A DNA stretch of 64,000 nucleotides from Helicobacter sp. MIT 21-1697 (lineage in GTDB: Bacteria; Campylobacterota; Campylobacteria; Campylobacterales; Helicobacteraceae). Shown piece by piece: positions 25,904 to 34,396 of the stretch. The first letter of the stretch is position 1. Every line of letters begins with the position of its first letter. The notes below the pieces were generated by a model that worked only from the letters and a program-made list of their open reading frames with translations, made no database searches and was not told the origin of the DNA. The stretch is taken from NCBI RefSeq assembly GCF_026241255.1, contig NZ_JAPHNC010000005.1:62001-126000 (forward strand), in the 5' to 3' direction. The position numbers and the translations under genes are program-made.

Positions 25904-26674
25904 TTAATATTTTTGTATATTTTTTGCATAGCAAATAATCTCTGGGCGATACTCAAAATGCATCGTATCATAATGCCACCATCGCCCTCCCCATATAAAC
26001 CCCTCCTCCTCAAAAGCTTGGACAATCTCTAGGGGAATCTGATTCTCATATTGATATTCATTGCGCTCCTTTTTATCCCATAGCCAATATTTAGAAAATT
26101 GTGTGTTAATATCAAGGGCAATACCAAAGCTATGAGGACTAAGATTAGGAGAATCTGCGATATTGCGCCAATAAAATGCGTCTTGGTCGCTCAAAAATTG
26201 ATAGTATGCTTGTGGGAGATTCTCAAGTCGGTGCATTACACGCTCAAAAGCCTTATCTACACCATTTGCAGTAGTTACTACAATGAAACTCTTATCAAAA
26301 CGTTGTTTAAACCACGGCAACTTTACAAGATGTGCATTTACTTCCTCTTTTGAATGTCCATAAATTGCTTTATAAAACCCTAAATGGCGTATGCGTGAAG
26401 TATCTTCATTGGGATTGAGCACATAGCCTTTAAGCGGATAAGGATAGGTAAAAGCATCATTCATATCAGGATTTAGAATCTTCTCATCATAAGTCTTTTC
26501 CAACCCATCGTCCCATACAAAACTACTTCCATTTTCAAGCACCACTTGATTATCAGCTATTCTTACTACTTGCGGATAATATCGCTTTACGCATTCTTGT
26601 GCAAGAGTATCAATAACCTGCCCTGCATTCAAATATATATATAACATACACAAACATAGTATTACTCTTTTCAT
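25904..26674 (-). CDS. M15-family D-alanyl-D-alanine carboxypeptidase-like protein
   Basis: A 256-residue exported protein with a signal peptide (VILCLCMLYIYLNAGQ). The zinc site of M15 peptidases is visible: SPHSFGIALDIN (His and Asp) and GGRWWHYDTMHFEYRPE (catalytic region and third His). Such enzymes trim D-Ala or other bonds in peptidoglycan peptides. It converges with dgkA and stands alone. Confidence 0.85.
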   Translation of the reverse strand: MKRVILCLCMLYIYLNAGQVIDTLAQECVKRYYPQVVRIADNQVVLENGSSFVWDDGLEKTYDEKILNPDMNDAFTYPYPLKGYVLNPNEDTSRIRHLGFYKAIYGHSKEEVNAHLVKLPWFKQRFDKSFIVVTTANGVDKAFERVMHRLENLPQAYYQFLSDQDAFYWRNIADSPNLSPHSFGIALDINTQFSKYWLWDKKERNEYQYENQIPLEIVQAFEEEGFIWGGRWWHYDTMHFEYRPEIICYAKNIQKY

Positions 26675-26721
26675 TTCTTATCCGCCTGTTTGATGACTTG
26701 AAATGCTAAGATTATACCCTT

Positions 26722-29700
26722 TTAGAATTTATCTTCTGCTTTAGGTTTATAGAATTTCTGCAACCAATCATCTATAGGTGCGATAAAACGATAAATTGCA
26801 GGAACAATGAGCAAACTCAAAAACATTGAAAACAGCAAGCCCCCGATAATACAAATCCCCATAGGCGATTTCATACCAGCACCTGAGCCCGAAGAAATAG
26901 CAAGAGGTATCATACCAAAAACCATAGCAATGGTCGTCATCAAAATCGGGCGCAAACGCGATTCTCCAGCTAAAATAAGAGCCTCATCAGTGCTATATCC
27001 TTCTTTACGCTTTTCATTCGCCACATCAATAAGCAAAGTAGCATTTTTGCCCACTAAGCCCATAAGTATCATAAGCCCCATAAGCGAAAACATACTAAAA
27101 GGCTGCTGCACAACAAAAAGTGCAATAAATGCTCCAGCAAAACTAAAAGGCAAAGTCATCATAATAACAACAGGTTGCAGGAAAGATTCATAAAGGGCAG
27201 CAAGGATAAGATAAATTAATACAATCGCTGTTAAAACTGCAACAAGAAAGGCTATCATCATTTCTTGCGCATTTTCAGCCTCACCTTGAAGCCTAAAGGT
27301 TGCCCCGGGCTCAAGCCATTGAGTTTGTTTTTGTGCAGTTACACTCATCATATCACCCAATGAAATATCAGAATCTTTGAGAGGGTAGGCATATATCGTA
27401 ACACTTCGCTGCCTGTCAAATCGCGAAATCACCGAAGGAGCAGTAGTATGCTCTATTTCTACAAGTCCCTCTACAAACATCAACTCACCCTTACTATTTC
27501 TTACCTGCAATTTTTTAATATCATTAAGCGAGATTCTATCATTATCGGGCACACGAATCGTAATATCATATTCCTTGCCTCTATCTTTAAAATACCCAAC
27601 AATCGCCTCACCAGAAAATGCCCCTCGCACGACATTTCCAATATCTTGCGCATTTACTCCATATCTATCAGCATTCGCACGAAGCACTTTGAGACGATAT
27701 TCAGGCAAATCATCAGAAGTATTAAGGTGAATATTCGTAACCTTACCAGCCAACTTTGGGTCAGTTTTTAAAAGATTTATGAGATTATCCTTTGTTTTAT
27801 TCAGAATTGCGCCATCAGGCGCAAGAATCGCCACTTGATAAGGTGAATTATCTCCTCCACCAAAATCTGATACTTCAGATGTTGAAATGACAAATTCTTT
27901 CCCCACTGCACTTGATTTAAGTTGCGCTCCTATATCAGCCATAATTTTAAACTGCGATTCTTTATTTGCGCGCTCTTTTTTGGGTTTGAGTTTTGCATAA
28001 ATCTGCGCCTTAAAAATCGTCTTTTGGTCAGTGTATCCAATCTGCAAAGTCGTAAAATCAATATCTTGATGAGCCATTACAATATCTTGCAATTCATTTG
28101 TTTTTTCTTTCATTGCTGTCATACTCGTGCCCGGCTTAGTTTCCATAAACACTTGAAATTCGCCCTTATCATCAGGGATAATAAATTCCATACCAAGCTT
28201 TGCTATGAGTGTGAGAGAAAGAAAGAATATACCAAAAATACCCGCAATAACTTTGATTCTATTGGCAAGCACAAAGGCTAAAGTTTTTACATAATACGCA
28301 TCAAGCTTTTTGAAAAATGGTTCTGTGCGATGATAGAATTTTGAGTGTTGGGGATTTACTACAATAGATGAAATCATCGGAATAATTGTAATCACAACAA
28401 TATATGAAATACCAATTGCTGCAGCCACGGTTATACCAAAGCTTTGGAAGAATCTCCCTACGATTCCGCTCATACTCCCGACAGGGATAAACACAGATAA
28501 AAGCATCGCCGAAATAGCAATGAGTGCAAAGCCAATTTCACGCACACCCTCATAAGCTGCTTCACGCTTACGCATACCCTGCTCAAGCTTTTTGTGGATA
28601 TTTTCAATCACAACAATCGCATCATCTATGATAATCCCAATCGCAAGAGCCACTGCAAGGAGTGTGAGCATATTTAAAGAAAATCCAAAAAAATTCATTA
28701 ATGCAAAAGTCCCAAAAATAGAAATGGGAATACTTATGGCTGAAACAAGCGTAATAGTCGCACTTCGCAAAAAGAGAAACACCACAGATACTGCCAAAAA
28801 TACACCTAAAACCACATCAAACTCCACCGAAGAAATTGCGGCACGCACATTTTTTGTCGTATCTTTAAAAAGCTTAATCTCATATTCAGGGCTTATAGAT
28901 TCTATTTGCGGCAGCACTTTCATCACCGCATCGGCAATAGCAATATCATTCGCACCCGAGATTTTTTGCACCTCAAAAATCACACCCGGAGTTTTATTAA
29001 ATGATGCAAAAGTCTTATCCTCTTCAATGCTATCTTCAATCGTAGCAATATCAGCCAATCTAATGCCCTCTTTAATGCGAATATTGCCTATATCACTCAC
29101 ATCAGCACTTTGAGCATCAGTTGTTATAGCCCATTCCTCCAATGTCCCAATAAGCTTCCCACCATCAATTTCTAGATTCTCTAATCCCACTTTATTAGCA
29201 ATATCTGTATAAGTTATGCCATATTTATTCAGAGCGCTAGGACTAGCGAAGATTCTAATTTGTCGCTCCCTATGCCCTCTCATCTCAACGCCACCAACAC
29301 CCGAGATTTTTTGCAATAAAGGCTTGACATTATCTTTAGCGTGGCGCATCATTTCAGCAGGAGTTACCTTATCACTTGTGAGAAAAAGAGAGATAATAGG
29401 AGCAGAGGAGCTATCAAATTTATAAACTGCTGGACTTTTCACTCCAGAATCAAGCTGCACCGTGCCCACTTTATCTCGCACATCATTGACCGCATCACTC
29501 AAAGGCTTTTCAAGCTCAAACTGCACAATGACGACACTTGAATTACGCGCTGAACTTGAAGTTACTTTTTTGAGTCCATCAATACCCATAATCGCTTCTT
29601 CAATCTTATCTGTTACTTTTGTCTCTACAATCTCCGCACTTGCACCCGGATAAGCTGTGATAACCACTGCCACAGGAAAGTCAATATCGGGGAAAAGCGA

Positions 29701-29796
29701 AGTTGGCATTTTAAATACGCCTAAGAATCCAAAAAACAAGATAGCAAAGGCAAACATTAAAGTTGATATAGGACGAGTAATGGCAAATTTATACAT
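26722..29796 (-). CDS. hefC: RND-family efflux pump inner-membrane transporter (HefC/AcrB type)
   Basis: A 1024-residue trimeric proton-driven pump. It shows twelve helices in two halves with two large periplasmic loops. Motifs include FPDIDFPVAVVITAYPGAS, the proton-relay DDAIVVIENIHKKLE in helix 4, and GLVGKNATLLIDVANEKRKE in the second half. It is the last gene of an operon of TolC-like, membrane-fusion and pump proteins, the same order as hefABC of H. pylori. Its start touches the stop of the fusion protein. Substrates are probably bile salts and drugs, from family knowledge. Confidence 0.94.
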   Translation of the reverse strand: MYKFAITRPISTLMFAFAILFFGFLGVFKMPTSLFPDIDFPVAVVITAYPGASAEIVETKVTDKIEEAIMGIDGLKKVTSSSARNSSVVIVQFELEKPLSDAVNDVRDKVGTVQLDSGVKSPAVYKFDSSSAPIISLFLTSDKVTPAEMMRHAKDNVKPLLQKISGVGGVEMRGHRERQIRIFASPSALNKYGITYTDIANKVGLENLEIDGGKLIGTLEEWAITTDAQSADVSDIGNIRIKEGIRLADIATIEDSIEEDKTFASFNKTPGVIFEVQKISGANDIAIADAVMKVLPQIESISPEYEIKLFKDTTKNVRAAISSVEFDVVLGVFLAVSVVFLFLRSATITLVSAISIPISIFGTFALMNFFGFSLNMLTLLAVALAIGIIIDDAIVVIENIHKKLEQGMRKREAAYEGVREIGFALIAISAMLLSVFIPVGSMSGIVGRFFQSFGITVAAAIGISYIVVITIIPMISSIVVNPQHSKFYHRTEPFFKKLDAYYVKTLAFVLANRIKVIAGIFGIFFLSLTLIAKLGMEFIIPDDKGEFQVFMETKPGTSMTAMKEKTNELQDIVMAHQDIDFTTLQIGYTDQKTIFKAQIYAKLKPKKERANKESQFKIMADIGAQLKSSAVGKEFVISTSEVSDFGGGDNSPYQVAILAPDGAILNKTKDNLINLLKTDPKLAGKVTNIHLNTSDDLPEYRLKVLRANADRYGVNAQDIGNVVRGAFSGEAIVGYFKDRGKEYDITIRVPDNDRISLNDIKKLQVRNSKGELMFVEGLVEIEHTTAPSVISRFDRQRSVTIYAYPLKDSDISLGDMMSVTAQKQTQWLEPGATFRLQGEAENAQEMMIAFLVAVLTAIVLIYLILAALYESFLQPVVIMMTLPFSFAGAFIALFVVQQPFSMFSLMGLMILMGLVGKNATLLIDVANEKRKEGYSTDEALILAGESRLRPILMTTIAMVFGMIPLAISSGSGAGMKSPMGICIIGGLLFSMFLSLLIVPAIYRFIAPIDDWLQKFYKPKAEDKF

Positions 29797-30497
29797 TATT
29801 TTGTCCTTATGTAGCCATCACCAAATGTGCCCGGAATGATGTCTTTTACCACCGCTTCAGCCTTTACCTTACGCGTACTTGTGCTTGCAGTGGGGTAGAT
29901 TTTGCTTATTGTTGTGTGTAAATCTTCCTTGCGCCCATCAATGCGGAAATCAAATCTATCACCCACTTTGACTTTGCTTATATATTTAAAATCAAATTCC
30001 AAAACAAGCTTCACATCTTTACTGATGATTCTAAAAAGATTTGTGCTTTGCGCACTTACACCATCGCCAAGCTCAACCTCTTTGGAAGCTATCACACCAT
30101 CAAATGGTGCTTTTAGCTGTGTTTTACTTAAAACCGCCTTTTGATAGCTATAATCTGCCTCAAGTTTTTTGTATTCTGAAAGGTATCTATCAAGCGTATT
30201 TTTATCTACTGCCCCACCAGAGCGTTTATACCTCTCCCACTGCTTTTTGGCAAAAATATATTGTTGTTCAACAGAATGCACTTGAGCGATAATATCTTGA
30301 TTAAAAAGATTAAGAAGCAAATCTCCTGTTTGCACCTCACTGCCCACATCAACAAAAATATCAGAGACAATGCCACTTGTAGCAAGATTTAAATTAGCAT
30401 CTTTGATGGCTTCAGCGTTAAAAATCGCATACACATCTTCTGCCCACATTGAGTGAGCAAACAAAATCCCCACTACTATACCTAAAACCTTTTTCAT
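29796..30497 (-). CDS. hefB: membrane fusion protein of the RND efflux system (HefB type)
   Basis: A 233-residue periplasmic adaptor with a signal peptide ending MWA-ED. The biotinyl-lipoyl half motifs (SDIFVDVGSEVQTGDLLLNL and LKAPFDGVIASKEVELGDGV) flank a short helical hairpin. It is shorter than AcrA (about 390), as in H. pylori HefB. The start at 30497 is chosen because GGAGGAGAGAG precedes it. A longer upstream frame runs into the TolC gene. Confidence 0.9.
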   Translation of the reverse strand: MKKVLGIVVGILFAHSMWAEDVYAIFNAEAIKDANLNLATSGIVSDIFVDVGSEVQTGDLLLNLFNQDIIAQVHSVEQQYIFAKKQWERYKRSGGAVDKNTLDRYLSEYKKLEADYSYQKAVLSKTQLKAPFDGVIASKEVELGDGVSAQSTNLFRIISKDVKLVLEFDFKYISKVKVGDRFDFRIDGRKEDLHTTISKIYPTASTSTRKVKAEAVVKDIIPGTFGDGYIRTK

Positions 30498-30516
30498 CTC
30501 TCTCCTCCTTTTTGCA

Positions 30517-31884
30517 CTATTCAATATGCTGCTGCAAATCTTGTCCGCTATAATAAATATAATATGCTTTTTGCATTTCATAATTATTGAGTGCTTGGTT
30601 ATAAGTTGATTCTGCTTCAAATTTTTTTGTCAAAGATTGAAGATAATCTACAAAATTGAGAATCTGTGCATCATATTTTTTTGCCACATTTTCAAATGCA
30701 ATATTTGCTGAACGCAATGCCGCTTCAGAGGCTTTAATCTTTGCTACGGCAATCTCAAGGCTTTTGCGATACATTTTTTCATCTTTTTTTTGCTCTTCTT
30801 TTTTATAAGCAAGCTCTTTAAGGGATTTGAGATAGCCAAGTTGAGCTGCTTCATACTGCCGATAAGTCGTCAGCGCGTCAAGGTGGATAGTTGCGTTAAT
30901 CATAATTTGATTCTGATTGAGTGGAAATTGACGCTGTAACATAGGCAACATTTGAGTAGGACCACCCCCACCCCATTGAGTTAAATCTTCTTTAAAACTA
31001 ATCGCTCCGGGCTTAGTAATATCACTATTGACTATATAGGTATCACTGATACTTAAAATAGGCAAATAATTAAATTGTCGTGCCTGATATTTTGCGCTCA
31101 ATGCTTGGAAGTTAAGCATATTCAAATCGTGGCGATTTTCATCAAGTGTAAAAAGTGGGGCTTTAATATTTTTGCGTTCAAGCTCTTGCACCTCTGTATT
31201 TGCAAGGAGTGAAAGCATAAGTTTGTTTTTTTCAATCTCCATTTTGATATTTTCAATATCGTGCTCGGTAGCAAGTGCTTCTGCGCGCAAAGATTCTACA
31301 TCATCAATAGTCGTAAGCCCTGAATTAAAAAGCCTCTCCACGCGTTTAATATTAGATTGCAGCTGAATACGCTTTTGGTCTAAGCTCACAAGCTGGGCAC
31401 GATTAGTAAAATAACCATAATATTGCTCAATCACACTTAAGAAAAGCTGGTCTTTTGTATTTTCCCTATCCTCAATGCTTGCACGATAGAGAGAGCCTTT
31501 TTCGCGCACTTTGTTATAAGTTTTAAACCCGCTAAAGACTTCCCAATTTCCCTTTATGCTCCCTGTATGAGTTTTCATACGCATACTTGGATTATCCGTA
31601 TCTTGGTATTGATAAGCTCCATCAAGAGTGGGCAAAAATTCCCCCCAAGCTGCCCTACTTGTCGCTTGAGCTTGTAAAATCGCCAAATCTTTGGCTTCAA
31701 GATTATAATTTTTCTTTGCCCCCTCAATAAGCTCCACAAGCGTAAAAACTCTACCGCTAGATTGTGTAGATTCTGTATTTTGTGCCTTATCTTGCACTTG
31801 GACAAGATAAGGCACAGAATCTTGTGGTGCTTGTTGAGCATTCAAGAGAGAGAAAAATCCCAATGTAAGGATAATTCTTTTCAT
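30517..31884 (-). CDS. hefA: TolC-like outer-membrane efflux protein (HefA type)
   Basis: A 455-residue protein with a signal peptide (LTLGFFSLLNAQQ) and two repeated, coiled-coil-rich halves typical of OEP/TolC channels. The conserved opening FTLVELIEGAKKNYNLEAKD begins the first half. It leads the efflux operon with the adaptor 19 bases downstream. Confidence 0.93.
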   Translation of the reverse strand: MKRIILTLGFFSLLNAQQAPQDSVPYLVQVQDKAQNTESTQSSGRVFTLVELIEGAKKNYNLEAKDLAILQAQATSRAAWGEFLPTLDGAYQYQDTDNPSMRMKTHTGSIKGNWEVFSGFKTYNKVREKGSLYRASIEDRENTKDQLFLSVIEQYYGYFTNRAQLVSLDQKRIQLQSNIKRVERLFNSGLTTIDDVESLRAEALATEHDIENIKMEIEKNKLMLSLLANTEVQELERKNIKAPLFTLDENRHDLNMLNFQALSAKYQARQFNYLPILSISDTYIVNSDITKPGAISFKEDLTQWGGGGPTQMLPMLQRQFPLNQNQIMINATIHLDALTTYRQYEAAQLGYLKSLKELAYKKEEQKKDEKMYRKSLEIAVAKIKASEAALRSANIAFENVAKKYDAQILNFVDYLQSLTKKFEAESTYNQALNNYEMQKAYYIYYSGQDLQQHIE

Positions 31885-31979
31885 AAGCTATACTCCTTGT
31901 TTATTATCAATTTGTATTTTAAGGCTGGTATTGTAACTCAATTTTGTAAATAGAGTTGCATATGCAACTATATTTTCTA

Positions 31980-32759
31980 TTATTTTGTAATACGTGAAGG
32001 GTGAGTGTAAATATTAAGCGTATCGCCACGTGCAAAACCTACAAGAGTAACGCCCAAAACCTGTGCAGATTGAATCCCCAAATATGTTGTAGCAGAACGT
32101 GAAATCACTATGGGAATATCACTCATTGCGGCTTTAATCACCATTTCCATTGACAAACGTCCGCTTACAATAAGTATTGCCTCACTCATATCAAGTGAAG
32201 CAAGTCTTGCCCTGCCAATGACTTTATCAATGGCATTATGACGCCCAATATCTTCGCTCACAAGTATCTCTTTACACACGAGCATTGCCTTATGCACACA
32301 ACCTGTGCGCTCAAAAAGCGCACTTGGCTGATTAAATTCATCAAGGAGTTTAAAGATTGTGTGTGTATTTACGCGCATATTTGAAGCAATAAACTTTTGG
32401 ATAATCTCTCCATCAAAATTTGCACTTACTCCAACACAACAGCCTGTTGTTAGAGTTTTTTCTTTATGGAGGTGATTGAGCCTATCCTCTTTAATATGAG
32501 CATTCATATACACACTCAAGCCATCAGAGGCAGTTTCAAGCGAGATAATATCATTCACGCTTTCTAATACACCCTCATTCATCAAAAATCCTACCAAATG
32601 AGCATCTTGATGATAGGGCAAACTCATCACAGAAAGAAGCTTCGTGCCATTGAGATAAAATGCTATGCGTTGCTCCTCAATGATGTCATCTTCGCACACT
32701 TCCAATGAACCATCACGCGAGAGCCTTGCCATACGCATCTGATGCACAAAGTCGCCCAC
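31980..32759 (-). CDS. fdhD: formate dehydrogenase accessory sulfurtransferase FdhD
   Basis: A 259-residue protein that carries sulfur from the desulfurase to the molybdenum cofactor of FdhA. The catalytic cysteine region is LTTGCCVGVSANFD (about residue 120), and SEDIGRHNAIDKVIGRA and LIVSGRLSMEMVIKAA are the other signatures. In E. coli the site is CxxC. Here the two cysteines are adjacent, as is common in epsilonproteobacteria. It is the last gene of the fdh cluster. Confidence 0.93.
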   Translation of the reverse strand: MGDFVHQMRMARLSRDGSLEVCEDDIIEEQRIAFYLNGTKLLSVMSLPYHQDAHLVGFLMNEGVLESVNDIISLETASDGLSVYMNAHIKEDRLNHLHKEKTLTTGCCVGVSANFDGEIIQKFIASNMRVNTHTIFKLLDEFNQPSALFERTGCVHKAMLVCKEILVSEDIGRHNAIDKVIGRARLASLDMSEAILIVSGRLSMEMVIKAAMSDIPIVISRSATTYLGIQSAQVLGVTLVGFARGDTLNIYTHPSRITK

Positions 32760-32767
32760 TTACTCTC

Positions 32768-33742
32768 CTAATGCTTTATGCGCATAGAATCTAACTTGCC
32801 TTGAGCCTTTAAATCCTTATAATAAAGACTATGGAGCATAGAAAGCTCTTCCTCGCCCATTTTACCATTAAGGATAGATTCTATCGCTCCTTCAATAGCA
32901 AAAACTGCCATATAAATGTGAGTAATCAAAAGTGCAATGATGGCAAAGCCCATAACATTGTGTAAAATTGCTAAAATGCGCAAGGTATTAATATCTGTGC
33001 ATTGAAAAAACATTACTGCACCACTAAAGACCATTACACCACCGCCGAGCGTAGCGACCCAAAACCACATTTTTTGCCCTGCATTAAACTTATGAGCTGG
33101 AATTTCACGATTGACTTTATCAAGATAACCCCCAAGCATCATCATCCATTTAATATCGTGAGCTTTAAAAAGACAATCTTTTGCCCACATAAGCAACATT
33201 AATGTGCCAAATACCGCAAAGAAGATTGTAGCAAAGCCATGCACATCGCGAGCAAAGCGAATAAGTGCGCCACCGCCGAGCTTATCACCAAAAACCATCA
33301 TAAGCCCTGTAAGACACAACATCACAAAAGGCACAGCTGCACACCAATGCACAACGATATTGTATTTAGTAAAAACAACCAAAAAGCTATTATGTGAATA
33401 ATGCCGCTTGCCTACAAGTTTATAATGCCCATAAAATGCCATAGGCACAAAAATGACAATCAACAAGAAAATCAAAGCAAAATATTGCTCCTGCAAGATT
33501 GTAAAAAGCTCACCCCAACCAAAAGAATTGGGTGAATCCACACCCCAACCCTTAATCGCAGCAATTTCTGGTCCTCCATAAAGATGGGGATTAGCCCTAT
33601 CTGCTGGTGCAATGAGTGCGTTATTTCCGCTTATAACCTCTGCATATTGTTTGCCACCCTCTTGTGGGACACTTGGGTCAGCAGCAATTACAAAAGCACA
33701 AAGACTTGCTACAATCAAGCAGATTCTAAAATACCATTTCAT
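32768..33742 (-). CDS. fdhC: formate dehydrogenase cytochrome b subunit FdhC
   Basis: A 324-residue inner-membrane dihaem cytochrome b. It has a signal peptide, a periplasmic N-terminal stretch, then four main helices with haem-binding histidines, for example in NIVVHWCAAVPFVMLCLTGL and LHNVMGFAIIALLITHIYMA. It takes electrons from FdhB to menaquinone. The start at 33742 follows GGAGGATTCT, and an upstream ATG in frame would lie inside fdhB. Confidence 0.94.
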   Translation of the reverse strand: MKWYFRICLIVASLCAFVIAADPSVPQEGGKQYAEVISGNNALIAPADRANPHLYGGPEIAAIKGWGVDSPNSFGWGELFTILQEQYFALIFLLIVIFVPMAFYGHYKLVGKRHYSHNSFLVVFTKYNIVVHWCAAVPFVMLCLTGLMMVFGDKLGGGALIRFARDVHGFATIFFAVFGTLMLLMWAKDCLFKAHDIKWMMMLGGYLDKVNREIPAHKFNAGQKMWFWVATLGGGVMVFSGAVMFFQCTDINTLRILAILHNVMGFAIIALLITHIYMAVFAIEGAIESILNGKMGEEELSMLHSLYYKDLKAQGKLDSMRIKH

Positions 33743-33752
33743 AGAATCCTCC

Positions 33753-34382
33753 TTAATCCTCATAAGCGGTTTTCCACACATTAGGCACAGCATTGGGAAT
33801 ATTTTCGCCTTTTGTGCTTGCACGATGTGTAATAATATGTGAGAGTTGCTCACCACTTCCAGCTAGTAATGCCTTTGTAGAGCACATAGAAGCACACATT
33901 GGCACTTTGCCTTCAGCTATACGATTTTGCCCATAGAGCTTGTATTCTTCTGTGCTATGAGTTTCTTCGGGACCACCAGCACAGAATGTGCATTTGTCCA
34001 TAGCACCACGTGAGCCAAATACATCAGATTTGGGAAATTGTGGAGCTCCAAAAGGACAAGCATAAAGGCAATAGCCACAGCCGATACAAGTTTTTTTATC
34101 GTGCAAAACAATACCATCAGCGCGAATATAAAAACAATCCACAGGGCAAACCTTTGCACAAGGTGCATCAGCACAATGCATACAAGCAATAGAAACTGCA
34201 CTCTCTTTGCCTACTACACCTTCATTGAGGACAACAACGCGTCTGCGATTAACGCCAACAGGCAAATGATGAGCCTCTTTGCAAGCTACATCGCACCCGT
34301 GGCATTCAATGCAACGATTTGTATCGCAATAAAATTTTATCCTTGAGAAATGCTCAAGGTTTTTTGGAATCGTATTACTCAT
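33753..34382 (-). CDS. fdhB: formate dehydrogenase iron-sulfur subunit FdhB
   Basis: A 209-residue protein with four [4Fe-4S] cysteine clusters: CDTNRCIECHGCDVACKEA near the N-terminus, CMHCADAPCAKVCPVDC, CIGCGYCLYACPFGAP, and later cysteines CTFCAG and MCASMCS. It carries electrons from FdhA to FdhC in the periplasm. It has no Tat signal of its own, so it is probably exported together with FdhA. AGGAT-type site upstream. Confidence 0.95.
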   Translation of the reverse strand: MSNTIPKNLEHFSRIKFYCDTNRCIECHGCDVACKEAHHLPVGVNRRRVVVLNEGVVGKESAVSIACMHCADAPCAKVCPVDCFYIRADGIVLHDKKTCIGCGYCLYACPFGAPQFPKSDVFGSRGAMDKCTFCAGGPEETHSTEEYKLYGQNRIAEGKVPMCASMCSTKALLAGSGEQLSHIITHRASTKGENIPNAVPNVWKTAYED

Positions 34383-34396
34383 TTTTTATCCTTTTA